From positions 43,176,336 through 43,240,335 of the forward strand of contig CM048849.1 of the NCBI GenBank assembly GCA_026545225.1: DNA of 64,000 bases, written 5' to 3'. Below the pieces are notes generated by a model. The model saw only the letters and a list, made by a program, of their open reading frames with translations. It ran no database searches and was not told the origin of the DNA. The DNA comes from Cornus controversa (Eukaryota; Streptophyta; Magnoliopsida; Cornales; Cornaceae). This document shows, in pieces, positions 1 to 12,815 of this stretch. Each line of letters starts with the position of its first letter. Position 1 is the first letter of the stretch. Made by a program: the position numbers and the translations under genes.

Positions 1-1026
1 CAAGGAATTATGGACGCCTTGATGGTATGGTGGGTAAAGGGAGAAAGTAACGGAGCCCGAAGTAATGGTAGTAGGTAGTACGATGATGTTAGTTCGTTAA
101 TGGGTTTTGGTCGAAGTTTCATTTTTTTTTCAAAAGATTATGGGCAAAGGAACTATTTTATTGGACAGATAAATTGCAGAAAAATTACACTTAATGTGTA
201 TTTTAGTAATTTTGATGCTTACTAAAGGTGATTTAACACCTTGGCCTTAATTGCAAAATTTTGATAGTTCAAGGGGATATTTGCTAGGTCACGGGGGGGC
301 ATTTTGTCAGGAGGTTTTTTTTGCATAGTGCCCTAAAATTTAATAAGAAGTTAGATCATACTAGAGAGGAAGTATAAAGATTTTAGCAAAGAAACGAGGC
401 AGAAGGAGATGTCTTATAACAATTTTGAGCATATTTAACTAATTTCTATTCCCCTCCCCAGAAAGTTGGTTACTGGGAAAAAAAAAGATAAGAAAAAATT
501 GAAAAGAATCTAGTTTTAGATGAGAATAAGCTCCCTCCTTGCCCTTCTCCCTTGCCCCTTTTTTTCCTCCACCACTCTCTCACAATCTATTTTTAGTACC
601 CACTCTTGAATTCACAATCTGATCTGTTAAGTTAGCACTTAGCACTTAGATTGTTCTGTAAAGCTTGTAGGCATCGTCATTTTTGTTCTCACTTCTTTCT
701 TTCCTTTGTTCCCAGTTTTTTGCTTTCACACCAAAATTATGAGTTGGAGTAAAAGAACTAGACAAATTAGCAAAGAATTTCAAAAGTGCCATCCCACTGA
801 TTATCCATCATCACCACCCATACCACGAGCATTACAAGCACCACTTTGCTCAAATGACCGTCAAACCAATTACCCATGATATATGGCAAAAATTGGTTCA
901 AAAGAAAGCAATAAATTGAATTAGCACGAAAACCATTCTCTTAAGTTAAAAATAACATGATCATACCAGTCAAGCAAATTAGTTAAGGCAAAACAAGTAG
1001 GCAAGTTGAGTACCCAACATTCATAC
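1..1026. other. Intronic DNA downstream of the UBX exon
   Basis: This lies 3' of the last visible PUX11-like exon. It is AT-rich with pyrimidine runs and no recognisable coding segment, so it is best read as intron continuing beyond the window edge. Confidence 0.5.
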
Positions 1027-4000
1027 CTTGATCATTGAATACTTTGCGAGGATAAGGAATGGCTAAATCATAAGAGCCAATGCCACTTGCTTGGTTTTCA
1101 TCTACATAGACTTTAACCATTCTCAAAGTGCTCATCACAGCGAACTTCTCTTGTAGGCTAGAACCATCGGGCAACCGGATATTCAAATGAACATCAGTTG
1201 ATTTAGTCATACATAAGTCTGAAACTTCAGCAGTCCTTTCTTCCACTGTTTCAGCCTTTTTATCTTGTACAGCTTCACTTGCTTCATTAGCAATTCCTTG
1301 AGAAGATACCATAGTAACTTCTGAATGATGATCGTCCACACTTGAGTTGTCTTTGGTGTCACTACATCCATCTTTAACACCGAAGGGCATATGAGCAATT
1401 CCAGTGCTGTCTTGGTCTGCCTTAACAGGATCAAGTGTTTCTTTGGCAGTTTCTGTTGATAAGACGGACCGTTCAGCCTCACCACTGTCCAATACATCAG
1501 ATGACCCAAGAGATGCTTTGTCACAAAATTTGGAATTAATTTCCTGTCCATGTAAACGAAGCATAACAGGTTAATGAAATCACGAAAACATGCAATTTAG
1601 TAGATATGTATTCTACCAACCAACGCCAGAAGTATGAGTTTACCTCAACTGAGTGTTCACAACCACTACTTTCCTTTATTATCCGAGAGTTAGTTTTAGC
1701 CTCACAGCATTGGACAAGTTTGGTTGTTGAAGGTGATGAAACATCTGTGCTTGAAGAACTTCCTTGCTCAAATGAGACGGTATCAGAGACCCCAGAAGCA
1801 TGAGGTTCGGATTTCTTTGAAGCGAGTGCTGCAGTTAGGAAACTTGCAGTTGTTTCCTACAATTTGTGAAAGAAAATTACACATCTTGTTTAAGTTAAAT
1901 GGCAAAAGAATAATTGGCAAAGTGCAAGTTCATTATATGATCTAGGATCCTAGATCATAGAGTGCGAGACCGCAGAAGTAGAATTACAAAACAATGACAA
2001 AACCAGGACTGTGTATAGAACAGGAAAACAGACTGGACTAAGGGTCACAGGTTCAATCAATATGTCAACGTTTGTTAACAGGGGGTAGGTATGCTGACCT
2101 GACAGTTGAACCAATAATCCTCAGATGAGGGTGAGGGTAGCATGACATCTGTAAATTCTATAGCACTTGTAGGGCAAGTTAGCAGGGGTAGATCAGTAGT
2201 ATAAATAACTAAACTAGGAGGAAAATGCCATAAGGTAGCTGTAAATGCACCTGAGGGAAGGTTAGTGTAATTTGCTGCACGTATAAATCCATAAATGTAT
2301 GCTTAATATATGATTATATCAATATTTCAGTTGATGATAGTTGATAACTTGATAGACAAGGATGATAATATGATACTTTCCATGCCATGTGCAACATACC
2401 AACATAAAAATTACTGTTCATCTAGAAATACACCTATAACTTGGGTCAAAACAAGGTCCAAAAAGAAGATCAGCTCAGAGAGCATTGGAGTGTGTTGAAC
2501 TGGTAGCATAGGAATCCACAACAAGAGCTCTTCCCACTACATAAGGTTCAGGGCACTAAGGATATGATAAGGTAGCATAGGAATCCACAACAGGAGCTAT
2601 TCCCACTACATAGGTTCAGGGCACTAACGATATTGATGGTACAAAACAACTGCAGAGAATTATAATAATAATAAAAAAGAAGAAACAATCTGCAGAAGCC
2701 TACCTGGATATGAAGACTCAGCCATGCCTTCTCAAGACTGGACGCCAGAATTTCAGCACTGACAAAGCCCTCTGCACATGATTCAGTTAAAGAGAAAATA
2801 AAACAAATTCGTAAGGTGTCTTGTATGATTGCCAAAAAATAAATAACGTAAGCTTCCATTTCAGAAAAATATCATACCATTTTGCCACAGTTGTACCCCA
2901 TTGTATCCAATAGCTGTTATACAAGGAACAGATTTCTGTGGATCTGAACAGGTTGATGCAAGGAAATGCACTGACTTTTCAAATATTAGAAAATTCTTAA
3001 ATATCTACTCACTAAACATACAAAATAAAACAATGACAGTTGATATCCCTAAGAAACAGAACAACTTGAAAATGTACTAATAGTGCAAGTTTAAGGTTCT
3101 CAAGGAAAAATGATGTACCTACCCAAGCAGAAAATAAATGACACATCTAACAAGAACACATCAATATTTTGTATTTGATTTAAACTTTAAAGCATGGGTT
3201 TTGGTGGTTGGAAAGGAAATGGGTGATTGCTTAATAGTCAGACAATTAACATAATAACACTAAGTATGATAAATCTGATAGCATTTAACATCAGGTGGAA
3301 TGAATTTATATAATATGGAGGGTAAGTTTACCAAGAAATCTGAAACTGAGCTACTAGAAAATGGAAAAAGTAATAACAAAAGGCATAGGTTCTAGGCGGA
3401 TATCATTAGGAAGTGACATATCTACTTAAGGAGAGGGACAGAGAGATTAAAAAGGTTTGCACAGACTAAATTGAGAAATAAAGTGGAAGGAGATCAATTA
3501 ATAGTAATTGCATTAGATTATAATTTTTTTCATAAAATAACTTAGCTGCAAAAGATGTATGTATTGATTGTTTACAGAAGATGACTGAATGTGCCAAAAA
3601 AAAAAAAGGTGATGCTAAATAACCATTTTCTTCTTTTTTTTTTGTTTTTGTAGTACTCTACCGAGTGCCCTGGTATGGATGTATACCAGAAGTGATGTCA
3701 TTTTTAATAAATCAAAGATTCAAAAGTGTAGAGCTATGTGGTCTCCCTCAAAAAAAAAAAATTTGTCCACCTGACATACCTTGCTAAAAGATATCTAACA
3801 ACCATTCAACTTCGTTAGCAAGGAAAGAAGTATAGCTACACCACTATCTGAACACCCAAAAAAGGGAAGAAGGACGACAGAATACAATTCAATCCATAAT
3901 TATATTGCTAAGAACTTGACACGCAGAAGATATCTTATTTGCAGAGCTCAATGCCAACTAATATTATGAATGGTAAAAAATTCAGTAATTTAACTTTCCA

Positions 4001-5355
4001 AAGGAATTCTGAGGAATAATAAATTCAGTAATATAACTTTCTCAAGGAATTCTGAGGAATGTCATTTAAGCATTGGATACATATTGCAGAAAATTGTGCT
4101 GCATCGGGACTCCCTTCAGAGATGTGCAACAAAATGCAATACTTCAATAATGACTCTGCGACCTGAATGCAACATGCAGCTATAAGATGGAACCAGATGT
4201 AAAACATCATGCAAAATTTATAAATCAAATATGAAAGAAATTTACTGAAGGAGAACCAACATTTGATTCATTCCATGTGCAGTTTTCTAAACGAAGTGAC
4301 TCTGCATCATCACCTAAAAATGAGAAACTGAAAAAGTTAATAATTCGAATAATTTTGTGAATATAAATTAAAATGAGAAAAGAACTGAAGTTGAAGGTCA
4401 ATAGTGACAAGTCTAAGCTCTAGATGAACCTAGACAATAAATAATGGTGAAAGAATCAATAGTTCAAATGCACGTCTCAAAATAGGATTATTTTATAGAA
4501 CAGCAGCACCATCAAAATATAAAGCTGGGGGGGGGGGGGGGGGGAAGGATGAATTTTCGAACCTAGCAAGTCTAGTGACCAACAAATCTGTCCATAGCGA
4601 AGTGAATAGTTTTATTGCAAAGAAAACAAGAGGAAAAAATACCAAACTTACTGTTAATATATTCAACAATTGATGTCTTACGGACTTAAACTAACTAATC
4701 ACATATTGCATGATTTTGTATGGACTTCAACTAACTAATCACAATATTGCATGAACAAGATTTGATCTATGGTGCCCAGAAGCTACTTAGTCTCACAGTA
4801 ATTGAACAACTCAACCACCGTAACTGAAAAAAAAACAGCCTCTATGTTCCATTCATTGTCTACATTTATATCAGATAGGACCAGCTAGCTCCCAAAATAA
4901 TATGCATTGGGTGTATCAAACACTAAACAATATGGATCACATGCCGCCCAAAAACAATTATGGTAGCTCCTACAACAAATACCACTACACTCCAAATTAT
5001 TATTTTAACCCTCAATAACTTAGAATTCATCTTCCTCACTGCCCCGGGGGTTGGGGGAAAGACTTCAGAGTTGATCTTTGCCAAGCAAATCTGATTGGAT
5101 GTCCCTCATGTTTGTCATAGATATCAAAATAAGTTACAGCGCTATCTCATTGATATTAGACACTGCAACAGAACTTTATTCTAATGTTTATGAAGAGAAA
5201 TGTGGCATAGCGGATTAAACACTATATTCAGTCAAGTTGACATCTGTTGTGCATAAGAGATGCAATAAGGCGATCTAATCAGAGAGTTGAAAAACATCTC
5301 CAATTATAAATTATTAAGGTTTTAACATTTACCTGCAAAGAGGTTTATATTATAT

Positions 5356-5403
<48 letters not shown>

Positions 5404-6394
5404 TTCTTCTTGGTGAATGTTGAGGTAGTTCTGGCGTTAGGGGAGACTCGGGAGGAATTGCCACAATTTTCACAAGAAGACAGTCACTCAAAGGCAAAGC
5501 TCTAGTATCTCTCATACTTCTATCTTTATGAAGCCAAAGCCAAAGAAAAACAACGGCAACTATATATTGAATAGATATCAATTACTTGTCTTCAAACTTA
5601 TCCAAAAAATAAAAATACTTGTCTTCCAAAAAGAAATATTCTTTTCTTTTCATGCTGAATCCTGTATTTAGTGTGAATCAAGAGTTGACTGGGGATGGAT
5701 GTTAAAGATATAATATAAATAGTAACCTGTCTATAATTTATTGCTAAAAAATGAAAAAATAAAACAGTTGTAACAAGTTTTTCCGGCATCACAAAATGAC
5801 ATGCTGGCAAAGCACATAAAAAAATTATATGAAAAAGAAAAAGGCTACAATAAAGTTCCAAGAAAGAATCCTTCATCTTCCATGAGCTTGTTTTATTTTC
5901 TAATTATGTCCTAGGTAGGCAAATTAATATAAAACAAAACTCGTGATGAATGTAAGTTTTCAGTGTCACCGCAAATACACGCCTCAGGCACACTTTTATT
6001 TTACCTTTTCTTCTTTTGTCAGAACTCATCAGTGCAATTCACTTCAGTAAACAGAGAATTTGATATGTCATGATGTTGCTTCTCAATATATATTGCAAAA
6101 TTATTTATAATGGAAGTATTGATTCAGTGTGTCATCAGAACTACATGCCTTGGGTACATTTTTCAACCCCTCTTTCCTTTTGAGAGATCTTAACTATTCA
6201 CTCCAGTAAACAAAGCATCATTAAATTGCACCTTAGGCACATGTTGCAACTCCAAGAAAACGTAAAAGTACAGATCAAATATACAAGAATTTACCTGAAA
6301 TGTAAACTACAAAAAGTTTTCTTTGCCTTTTGGCTTCGACAATTGCTTCAGAAATCGAGCCATTGAATGCGAGAGAGGATATAGACTGTTCCAT
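1027..6394 (-). CDS. PUX11: PUX11-like UBX-domain protein (partial, C-terminus off window)
   Basis: Likely adaptor of the CDC48/p97 ATPase, related to animal UBXN4. I place seven coding exons on the minus strand: 6295-6394, 4246-4313, 4081-4162, 2878-2943, 2704-2771, 1644-1856 and 1027-1543; phases agree and give about 371 codons. The start MEQSISSLAFNGSISEAI follows a splice acceptor, so an intron lies in the 5' UTR. Residues 1 to about 125 form the thioredoxin-like region of the UBXN4/PUX11 group (AKRQRKLFVVYISGDDAES, FSAIYPQKSVPCITAIGYNG). An acidic, Ser-rich linker follows. The UBX domain is at the end of the 1027-1543 exon (DVHLNIRLPDGSSLQEKF, SYDLAIPYPRKVF). The donor at 1026-1025 is good, but I found no continuation in 1-1026, so the last exon, which in the family bears the hydrophobic C-terminus, lies outside. 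The donor of exon 4246-4313 is the least certain; the chosen one adds four residues (GSPS). Confidence 0.9.
2503..2637. repeat. Two-copy tandem repeat, about 68 bp, in PUX11 intron
   Basis: A unit starting GGTAGCATAGGAATCCACAA occurs at 2503 and again at 2571, with few differences. It lies just 3' of the 2704-2771 exon. Confidence 0.85.
3981..4061. repeat. Two-copy tandem repeat, about 43 bp, beside PUX11 exon
   Basis: The unit begins TTCAGTAATTTAACTTTC and ends AAGGAATTCTGAGGAAT. Copies start at 3981 and 4024, within 20-100 bp of the donor of exon 4081-4162. Confidence 0.8.
4527..4543. repeat. Poly-G tract
   Basis: An uninterrupted run of about 17 G lies in a PUX11 intron; on the transcribed strand this is poly-C. 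Its length may be imprecise because such runs are error-prone. Confidence 0.8.
5350..5405. repeat. TA dinucleotide microsatellite followed by T run
   Basis: More than 20 TA repeats are followed by a T tract in the largest PUX11 intron. Confidence 0.9.
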
Positions 6395-6596
6395 CTGTTT
6401 GAAAAACATTAAATTACAGTGAAAACTTCAATGGACCCCATGTGGACTCAAAAAAAAGTAATGAGCATATTTAAGGATGAAATGAAAAATATGATTTTCA
6501 CATCTTCAATAAATATCATTACAATTATCTAGTCTAAGGGGCATAACGTAATATATTATAAACAAAAAATAATACTAGATTTATAATTATTTAAAG

Positions 6597-6740
6597 TTGG
6601 TGCAACGGTAAGGTTGCTCCATTGTGACCTAGAGGTCATGGGTTTGAAACGGGAAAAGGCCTCTCTGCACACGAAGGTGTGGCTGCATACATCTGACCCC
6701 CATAGTGGCTGGAGCCTCGTACACTCAGCTAACCCTTGAT
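6597..6740 (+). mobile_element. tRNA-derived SINE (Au-like)
   Basis: The 144-bp element has pol III promoter-like boxes: box A-like TTGGTGCAACGGTAAGG and box B-like GGTCATGGGTTTGAAAC. The stretch GCTCCATTGTGACCTAGAGG and the following CCTCTCTGCA recall the widespread Au SINE family, as I remember it. It is flanked by an imperfect 14-bp target-site duplication, ATAATTATTTAAAG (6583-6596) and ATAATTATATGAAG (6741-6754). It sits in the 5' UTR intron of the PUX11-like gene, on the opposite strand. Confidence 0.8.
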
Positions 6741-7042
6741 ATAATTATATGAAGTTTTAAACCATCAAGCCTAACAACTGGCAATAAAAGACAAACAAGA
6801 TACCAAGAATAGCTTAGGTTACTTATAACTAATGACCATAATGGGAAAGAAGTTGCAGAGAAAAACACTTATTGTACATCATAGTATCCTGCAAAATGAG
6901 CCAATGAGTCTCTAAACTGATTTTTCAAGAACAGCAGCAACAATGGATCAATTCTTCGAGCTGACAGAAATCATGGCAGACTCATAAAATTCTGTTCAAC
7001 TTGAAGCACAACTCAAAAGCAATTGAATCCAATTTCCCCTTA

Positions 7043-7400
7043 TGTTGTGTTTGGTACGCAACAATGGAATGGAATGCCAATATTACCTTTTTGGATCCAT
7101 TCCTTTGTTTGGTAAGAAAAACTATAGTGGGAATGACCATTTCACGTCATTTCTTTAGAATGAAAAAGAATGAAAATTCATTCCACTACTCAACCTATGG
7201 AATGGTCATTCCATTCCCAATAAACATTAAAAAATAAAATCTAGTTACCAAAAATAATGTAATCAACATTCCATTCTTGCATCATTTCATGTTTGAAACC
7301 AAACAGTAGAATGGGAATGATCATTCCATTCCCATTCTCATTCTATTCTCACTTTAATAGAATGCTCATTCTATTCCATTGTTGTGTACCAAACGCAGCA
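7043..7400. mobile_element. Tourist-like MITE with TTA target duplication
   Basis: Terminal inverted repeats of about 34 bp, TGTTGTGTTTGGTACGCAAC at the left and TGCTGCGTTTGGTACACAAC read inward from the right, enclose 358 bp. Both ends are flanked by TTA (7040-7042 and 7401-7403), the PIF/Harbinger hallmark. There is no coding capacity. It lies in the PUX11 5' UTR intron. Confidence 0.85.
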
Positions 7401-8302
7401 TTAAAGTTATGAGAATGATCAAAGAAAGTTACTTAATAAAATAAAAAATAAAAATCCCTAACTCTGGTAAAAGAGATGAGAATGTTCAAGTATTATACTT
7501 AATCAAGAAAATTTGCCCGGTTTCTGTTCTAGGTGATCCTATGTGCTGCAGTGGAAAGATATTGAATTAGATACTTAATTGCCAAAATTAAGACAAAAAA
7601 AAAAACTCAAATTACATAAATAATTGGGGATGTGGCATTTTGAGGGATTCATGTTCTTTTTGTCCAAAAAATTGAAAAACAAAAAGCTTATAAGATTATG
7701 TTGGGGATTCGGAGCTGAAAAGAAAGTAAGATAATTTCAAGCATAAACTAAAGATATACATCACACACAATTACCGAAGTGGAATTTTCAGGGTTTTAAC
7801 TTTTCCTTTTTCTTTTTAAGTCTTACAGCCATCTTTGAACGCAATGAACTTTTATAATAATGTTCTTTCTATTATCTATCGATCCCCAATTATTTCGGAT
7901 TGGTCATTCAAAATTTTAGCAGAACAAATCAAAAAAGAAACAAAAAAACCCATTGCACATCTCAGTACAAATCGATTCATGGCACAATTTGCAACCAGAA
8001 GATCCAGTCTTGCAATTTCGACTCTAAGCACTAATGGTCGTCCATTTGACTACTGAGAAGGCGTGAGAAAATGATAAAAATAAAATTGCGAATCTCGAAT
8101 TTGCATAATTCGGAATCAAAAGAACAACAGCGAGTACCCACAATTGAACCCTAAGGCAAATACCTGGGGATCAGTTGATTTTCTTGGAAACCAAAACAAC
8201 ATAAATCATAAGAAATGAAAATCTGTTATTTTCTCGAGAACCAAACGGATGAGAACTATCCACATCTATAAAAGCCAATCGAAAATGATACAGAATTCGT
8301 AC

Positions 8303-8410
8303 CTGTATCTGTAGTAAAAATTAGGGTTAAAGAAGAAGAAGAAGAAGAAGAAGAAGAAGAAAACTTGTGTGGAAGTGATAGAATGTTCGCTCTTCTCTTC
8401 GTAGTTTTAC
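8303..8410 (-). promoter_or_regulatory. PUX11: Probable 5' UTR exon and transcription start zone of PUX11-like gene
   Basis: The coding start at 6394 sits immediately after a splice acceptor, so a non-coding first exon must lie upstream. A strong donor (CAG|GTACGA on the minus strand) ends at 8303, and the sequence above it carries a GAA/CTT run at about 8331-8360, common in plant 5' UTRs. The outer boundary is a guess. A second possible donor lies near 8165. Confidence 0.45.
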
Positions 8411-8569
8411 ATTGGAGTATTATTATTACAGTATTACTTATTAGGTGTGTCTTGGCGGGTTCGTTTTGGGACCATTTTGTGGGTACCACTTCTTGATCTG
8501 GCAGGTCAGACCACACGTGTATAATGCTCACTTGGGCTCGATCCGATCTCTATTTCGGAGTTTAAATCC

Positions 8570-10265
8570 GAATCCTTTGCCATGCATGTTAGTGTACACT
8601 AGGAAATTAAATCACACCACTTAATTAAAAAATGCAACCATGACAAGACGATATCTCCGCGTAAATATGTTACACGAGTGTTACAATTTCTTGCGGTACA
8701 TTATTTTCTCAATTTAAAATATACATGATTATCTAATAAATTGAAGATGATCATAATTCTTTGAAGGTTATATTACTTGAGATTGAATCTTGTGAAAGTT
8801 AAGAATTACTAATCTATACTACTTTAGTCTAATGCATTATCGTTTTTGCTTCTTGTTCGGTTAAAAGCGTGCTACTCAATTTGTTACGTTTAAGTCTGAA
8901 TTTGTTATTGGCAACGGTCATGCTGCTTATAAGTCGTGCAAATATTTCTAGTGTTACAGCACATATGACATGTGGTTTTGAATAATATGAATAATTATTT
9001 CAAAAGTTCAGTTACTTCGACCTTGAGGCTCTGCTGACTTTCTTAAAGTGTTGTTTTTGTATTTTGATGACTTAAGAAAGATAAAGGGAGAGAGAATCAA
9101 GTAACACTCAACAAAATAAATGCAACTTTTCATTTGTTAACATCAGTTTGTCAAATGAAGATCACTACAGTTTTGTGAGTATTATATCGTTATTGTCCTA
9201 ATAATGTTTTAAACACCAATATCCCAAGATTACATGAAATAAAAGAAGATGCTCATTAACTACTTACTTTTTACAATATTGAACCACAATAAATAAAGGC
9301 AGACAGTAATTGAAGGGGTATAGTTTGAAAGTTGGAAATGCAAAGAAAAATAATCTTAAATTACACAAGAAAACAATGCATGTTTTGCGATTAGGCAAAC
9401 AAGGTTACAACCTTGGGAGCTAACACGGTAGAGTAGCAGGCTTCAAAATAATATTTAGTTATCCGCAGGAATAGTTTGATACACGTGTGTGTGTGTGTGT
9501 TGATTAAGTGTTTTAACTCAGACATAAATAAGTTGTATTTATAGCAATATTTGAACTCAATTGGCCGTTGGATTGTCTTTTACGTGGAGGGCTGAGATTG
9601 AACCCTGAATCAATATGATACTTGATCACTTGACTAGCTCAATAATTTGAGGTAAGATGGTGAAACTTTCAACTAAAAGAGTACGTTTTCTTTAGCTGAA
9701 GTAATCACTACTAAAATATTATTTGGATGATAGTATTCAAATGCATGACTTAAAAGAAATTTGTAATTGATTTTCCAAATTATATTTCTTGATCTTGATT
9801 TGTTGAGTGGCTGACAGTGATAACTGATAAGGGTTGTTTGCCTACTGATTATGCACTACCTGGCACTATCTCTTCTTCGAAAGGGAATGTATTTTGACAA
9901 GGGTAATCATCAGTAGCGTACTTGCTTATATCTGAACATTAAATACAATGATGTTAGAGCAATAAATACTCTAATGTGCTCTACAGGCCCAACACCAAAA
10001 TTCCATTGTGGGCACAAACATTGGAATCCCATATTAGGTCACAATAAAAAAAAGGTGTGACACAATGACTTCTCAAGATATCACCCATCTTAGTAGACTC
10101 TCAGCAAGCATACTTAAGAACTTTCGTTTAATAGCTACACAATTGAAAAATACTACTAATTGGGCAACCCAAACCTTACCTTTCGAAGAGTTGATGCCGT
10201 ACCACTAAGGCCAAGGGCCTAGTGGTTACAATATAGAATTAGACAGAAGATAAATATATTTTGTT
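8570..10265. other. Left edge of array, spacer without gene
   Basis: AT-rich DNA. From about 8700 it matches spacer blocks found again upstream of each unit (around 19440-19620 and 31060-31210), so it is the outermost, most diverged array spacer. A short GT run lies near 9486-9500. I see no coding sequence. Confidence 0.6.
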
Positions 10266-10438
10266 GGGAACTGATATTTGTACTCTTATTTTTTATATGC
10301 ACTCCCTGTTTTTTTCTATTAATTTGAATGACTAGAAATACTTTTAATACTAAATTATTTAGGAGTTACGGACATTATTATCATTTTATTTAAAAATTGG
10401 AGTGTATTTATCATAAGGAGATTGCGAATATCACTCCC
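10266..10438. mobile_element. Short MITE, GATATTTG-type, in array spacer
   Basis: It begins GGGAACTGATATTTGTACTC and ends with the rough inverse, GAATATCACTCCC. The same family recurs beside nearly every array unit and at 58315. Confidence 0.65.
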
Positions 10439-10439
10439 T

Positions 10440-12029
10440 TCCTTTTCATTGGAGCACCAATGAGTGATGATAGTCATTATTAAGTATATTTTCATTGTAC
10501 GATAATGATTTCTTACTATGAAAGAAACTAAACAAACAAACACCCTACCCATGGAAGCATCCATATTTCTTTCATATATATGATGAGCTAAAAATTAAAA
10601 TATCAAGAAACTAAACAAAAAAAAATACTACACATGGTAGCATCCATATTTCTTTCATATACTAAGTCACACAATCCTTTTGAAAAGGTGTTGCTCTCAC
10701 GCCCGACGACTCTACAAAATCGAGAGAAAACCGACATTTACGTGGCAATAAGCTAATGGTACTCTTCAAGTCTCCCAATGCATATTAAATACGATAAGTA
10801 TTTTAGACAAAAATACCCTTTTCACCACTTTCATCGTTTTCATTCTCTTTTCTTTCCATTCTCTCTGTATATCTGTCACTCCTCATCTTTTTGTTGCATT
10901 TGAAATACTAAGTTGCATTGCTCTAAATATATATATATATATTTCTTTGTTTCCTTCCACTAATATTAGATATGGCTAATATTCTGAATATATATATATT
11001 TTTCTTTGTTCCTTTCTACTAATATTAGATATGACTAATATTCTGAAAATAAGTTGTTGGTGTTGTTGTGTCTAAATCTAGGTTTTCTGGTAACTATTTA
11101 AATATATTCCAAAAATTTGTTGAATAAGGTTAGTGTTGTTTGAGGATGGATTTGGATAAGGAGAGAAAAGATGATTAACGGTGGAGAGAGTGGGGGTACT
11201 TATTGGTTGAGGAAAGAGAGAACATTTTCTGTAAGGATAGTTTAGTCTGAATTTTTTTATATTTTTAATGTTTTGCAAAAACTAAGCCACGTTAATGCCA
11301 TATCACCAGTAGTTTGAGGGTCGTGTTAAATCAGTCTGTAGCATTACTCTTTCTTATTCAATGAATTATGGACAACTCCATGTGACATTTATTATGGATG
11401 GCAATTACCAAAATGTACATAATATTGACATCCTTGTCATATTGTTGTTTGCTTTAGATCACTTTTGTTTCATTATTTAACTCTAAAAATATTAAATGTG
11501 TGTGTATAGTGTGTAGCACATATACAATAGCAAACAAGTTATATAAATACTTTTTAGTTTTACTTTATTTAGTTAAGAAGTTTGCTATTTTATAATTATT
11601 TAAAGTAATCATTTCATGTACACAAATTTAAACAATAACTCTTTAAGAATCTAGAATAAATATAGAGATTTCTCATCATAGAAGAAATAAGGTTACTTAT
11701 AATTCAAACACATTTTCTAGTGCTTATGAAATTACATTTTTATTATTCCACAAATTATACAATGTCTTTTAGCATATGTACAAATATTGAAAACATTTTA
11801 CATACATAATAGCATACAAGTGTACAAGTGCTCTCAAGGTGCTCTTCCTCTAACCAAATTTTAGATTTTACCGCTTTTGCGTGCTTGCTTTCGCTCCCCC
11901 CTCTATGTGACTTAGTTCATATGTATGATAAACTAGAAATTATAAAATATCACTTTTTTCTAAACTTTTGGTTACTAACAAAATTTTACCCATACAACAA
12001 ATTAGGGTGGGGTGGATCAGATTTTGTAT
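10440..12029. other. Array spacer between left edge and copy A
   Basis: AT-rich. A duplicated TA-rich segment lies at 10925-11040 (unit with ACTAATATTAGATATGGC, twice). The block 11340-11830 is repeated at 16440-17090 and, in part, at 22285-22640, so it belongs to the unit. No gene is seen. Confidence 0.6.
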
Positions 12030-12815
12030 AGTGTCGAGACTTAGAGTCTCTCAAAAGCCTATTATATTTTGGGTCTGATAGTGGTGCAACATAGCCACCT
12101 TGTACTAGGTTGAGCTTGACCGAACCATCTTCTTGTAAGTGGCAAACCCACCAAGTTTGGAGTTTGAAACTTTAGCAAACTCGTGGCCTGTGTACTGGAA
12201 CCTAGAATATAGTGGATTTGTGTTTGATAAAGAATGTGGAGATCCAACAAAACCATGCATATGGGCTTTTGAAACAGATGGAACAGGTGGAGATGGAACT
12301 TAGCTATGGTGTGAATCTAATAGACTCTCTTGATACCAGCTACGAAGTGGGTTTGGACTTGATAGAACTTTTTTCTTGACATCAAGGTCCAAATGACGTT
12401 GGCTTGGGCCTGAAGGAGGAACTGGCCTCCTCATATGAACAAAATCAGAAATTTTTGCTTTATGAACATATGGAGGTTGCCTGAAGTGATGAAATGGTGC
12501 TAGGTTTGATTGAATGTGCCTTGCCCTAGTATGCGAGAAACTGAGAGATTTTGAATCAAAAACAAGTCTATCATGGTTGTCATCGATGTCTGGAGATTTC
12601 GAATTGAAAATTAGTTGATCACGGTCACCATCGACATCCGACATTCTCGACAAAACAAGTGTTTTAGAGACTACATGATCCTCCACTCCTTTCATTTGGA
12701 AAAAAGGCAAGAATAATGATGATGATCCTCCACTCCACAAGAACATTGAAGAAAATGCAACAAGAAGAATCATAAGAAACAACATTGTGACACTCCTTTT
12801 CGTAAGCACTTCCAT
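12030..12815 (-). CDS. Type I peptide-precursor-like gene, copy A (171-codon ORF)
   Basis: The ORF 12300-12815 starts MEVLTKRSVTMLFLMILL: a basic n-region, a hydrophobic stretch (about residues 9-27), then SGGSSS, read as a signal peptide or single membrane anchor. Two copies of a D-D/V-D-x-x-x-D-x-L-x-F-x-S-K-S unit follow. The IDA-like box is RRPVPPSGPSQRH and the CLE-like box is KKKVLSSPNPLRSWY. The ORF stops soon after (LLDSHHS, TAA) where sister copies have a Ser codon; homology to the full-length C-terminus continues in frame to about 12030. It is either a shortened functional form or an early pseudogene. A TATA-like TATAAA (minus) lies at 12870-12875. Function is not known. Confidence 0.6.

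Noticed and set aside
1-120. Open frame on the minus strand as the missing last PUX11 exon
   Set aside because: The translation (KLRPKPINELTSSYYLL) does not resemble the expected end of the UBX domain, and no suitable acceptor precedes it.
1207-1551. Open reading frame overlapping the UBX exon on the same strand
   Set aside because: It is a different frame of the exon that encodes the UBX linker; the other frame carries the conserved domain.
8256-8531. Minus-strand ORF with a Ser run near the PUX11 promoter
   Set aside because: The Ser run is just the GAA/TTC microsatellite read in one frame; no family resemblance, and the position fits a 5' UTR.
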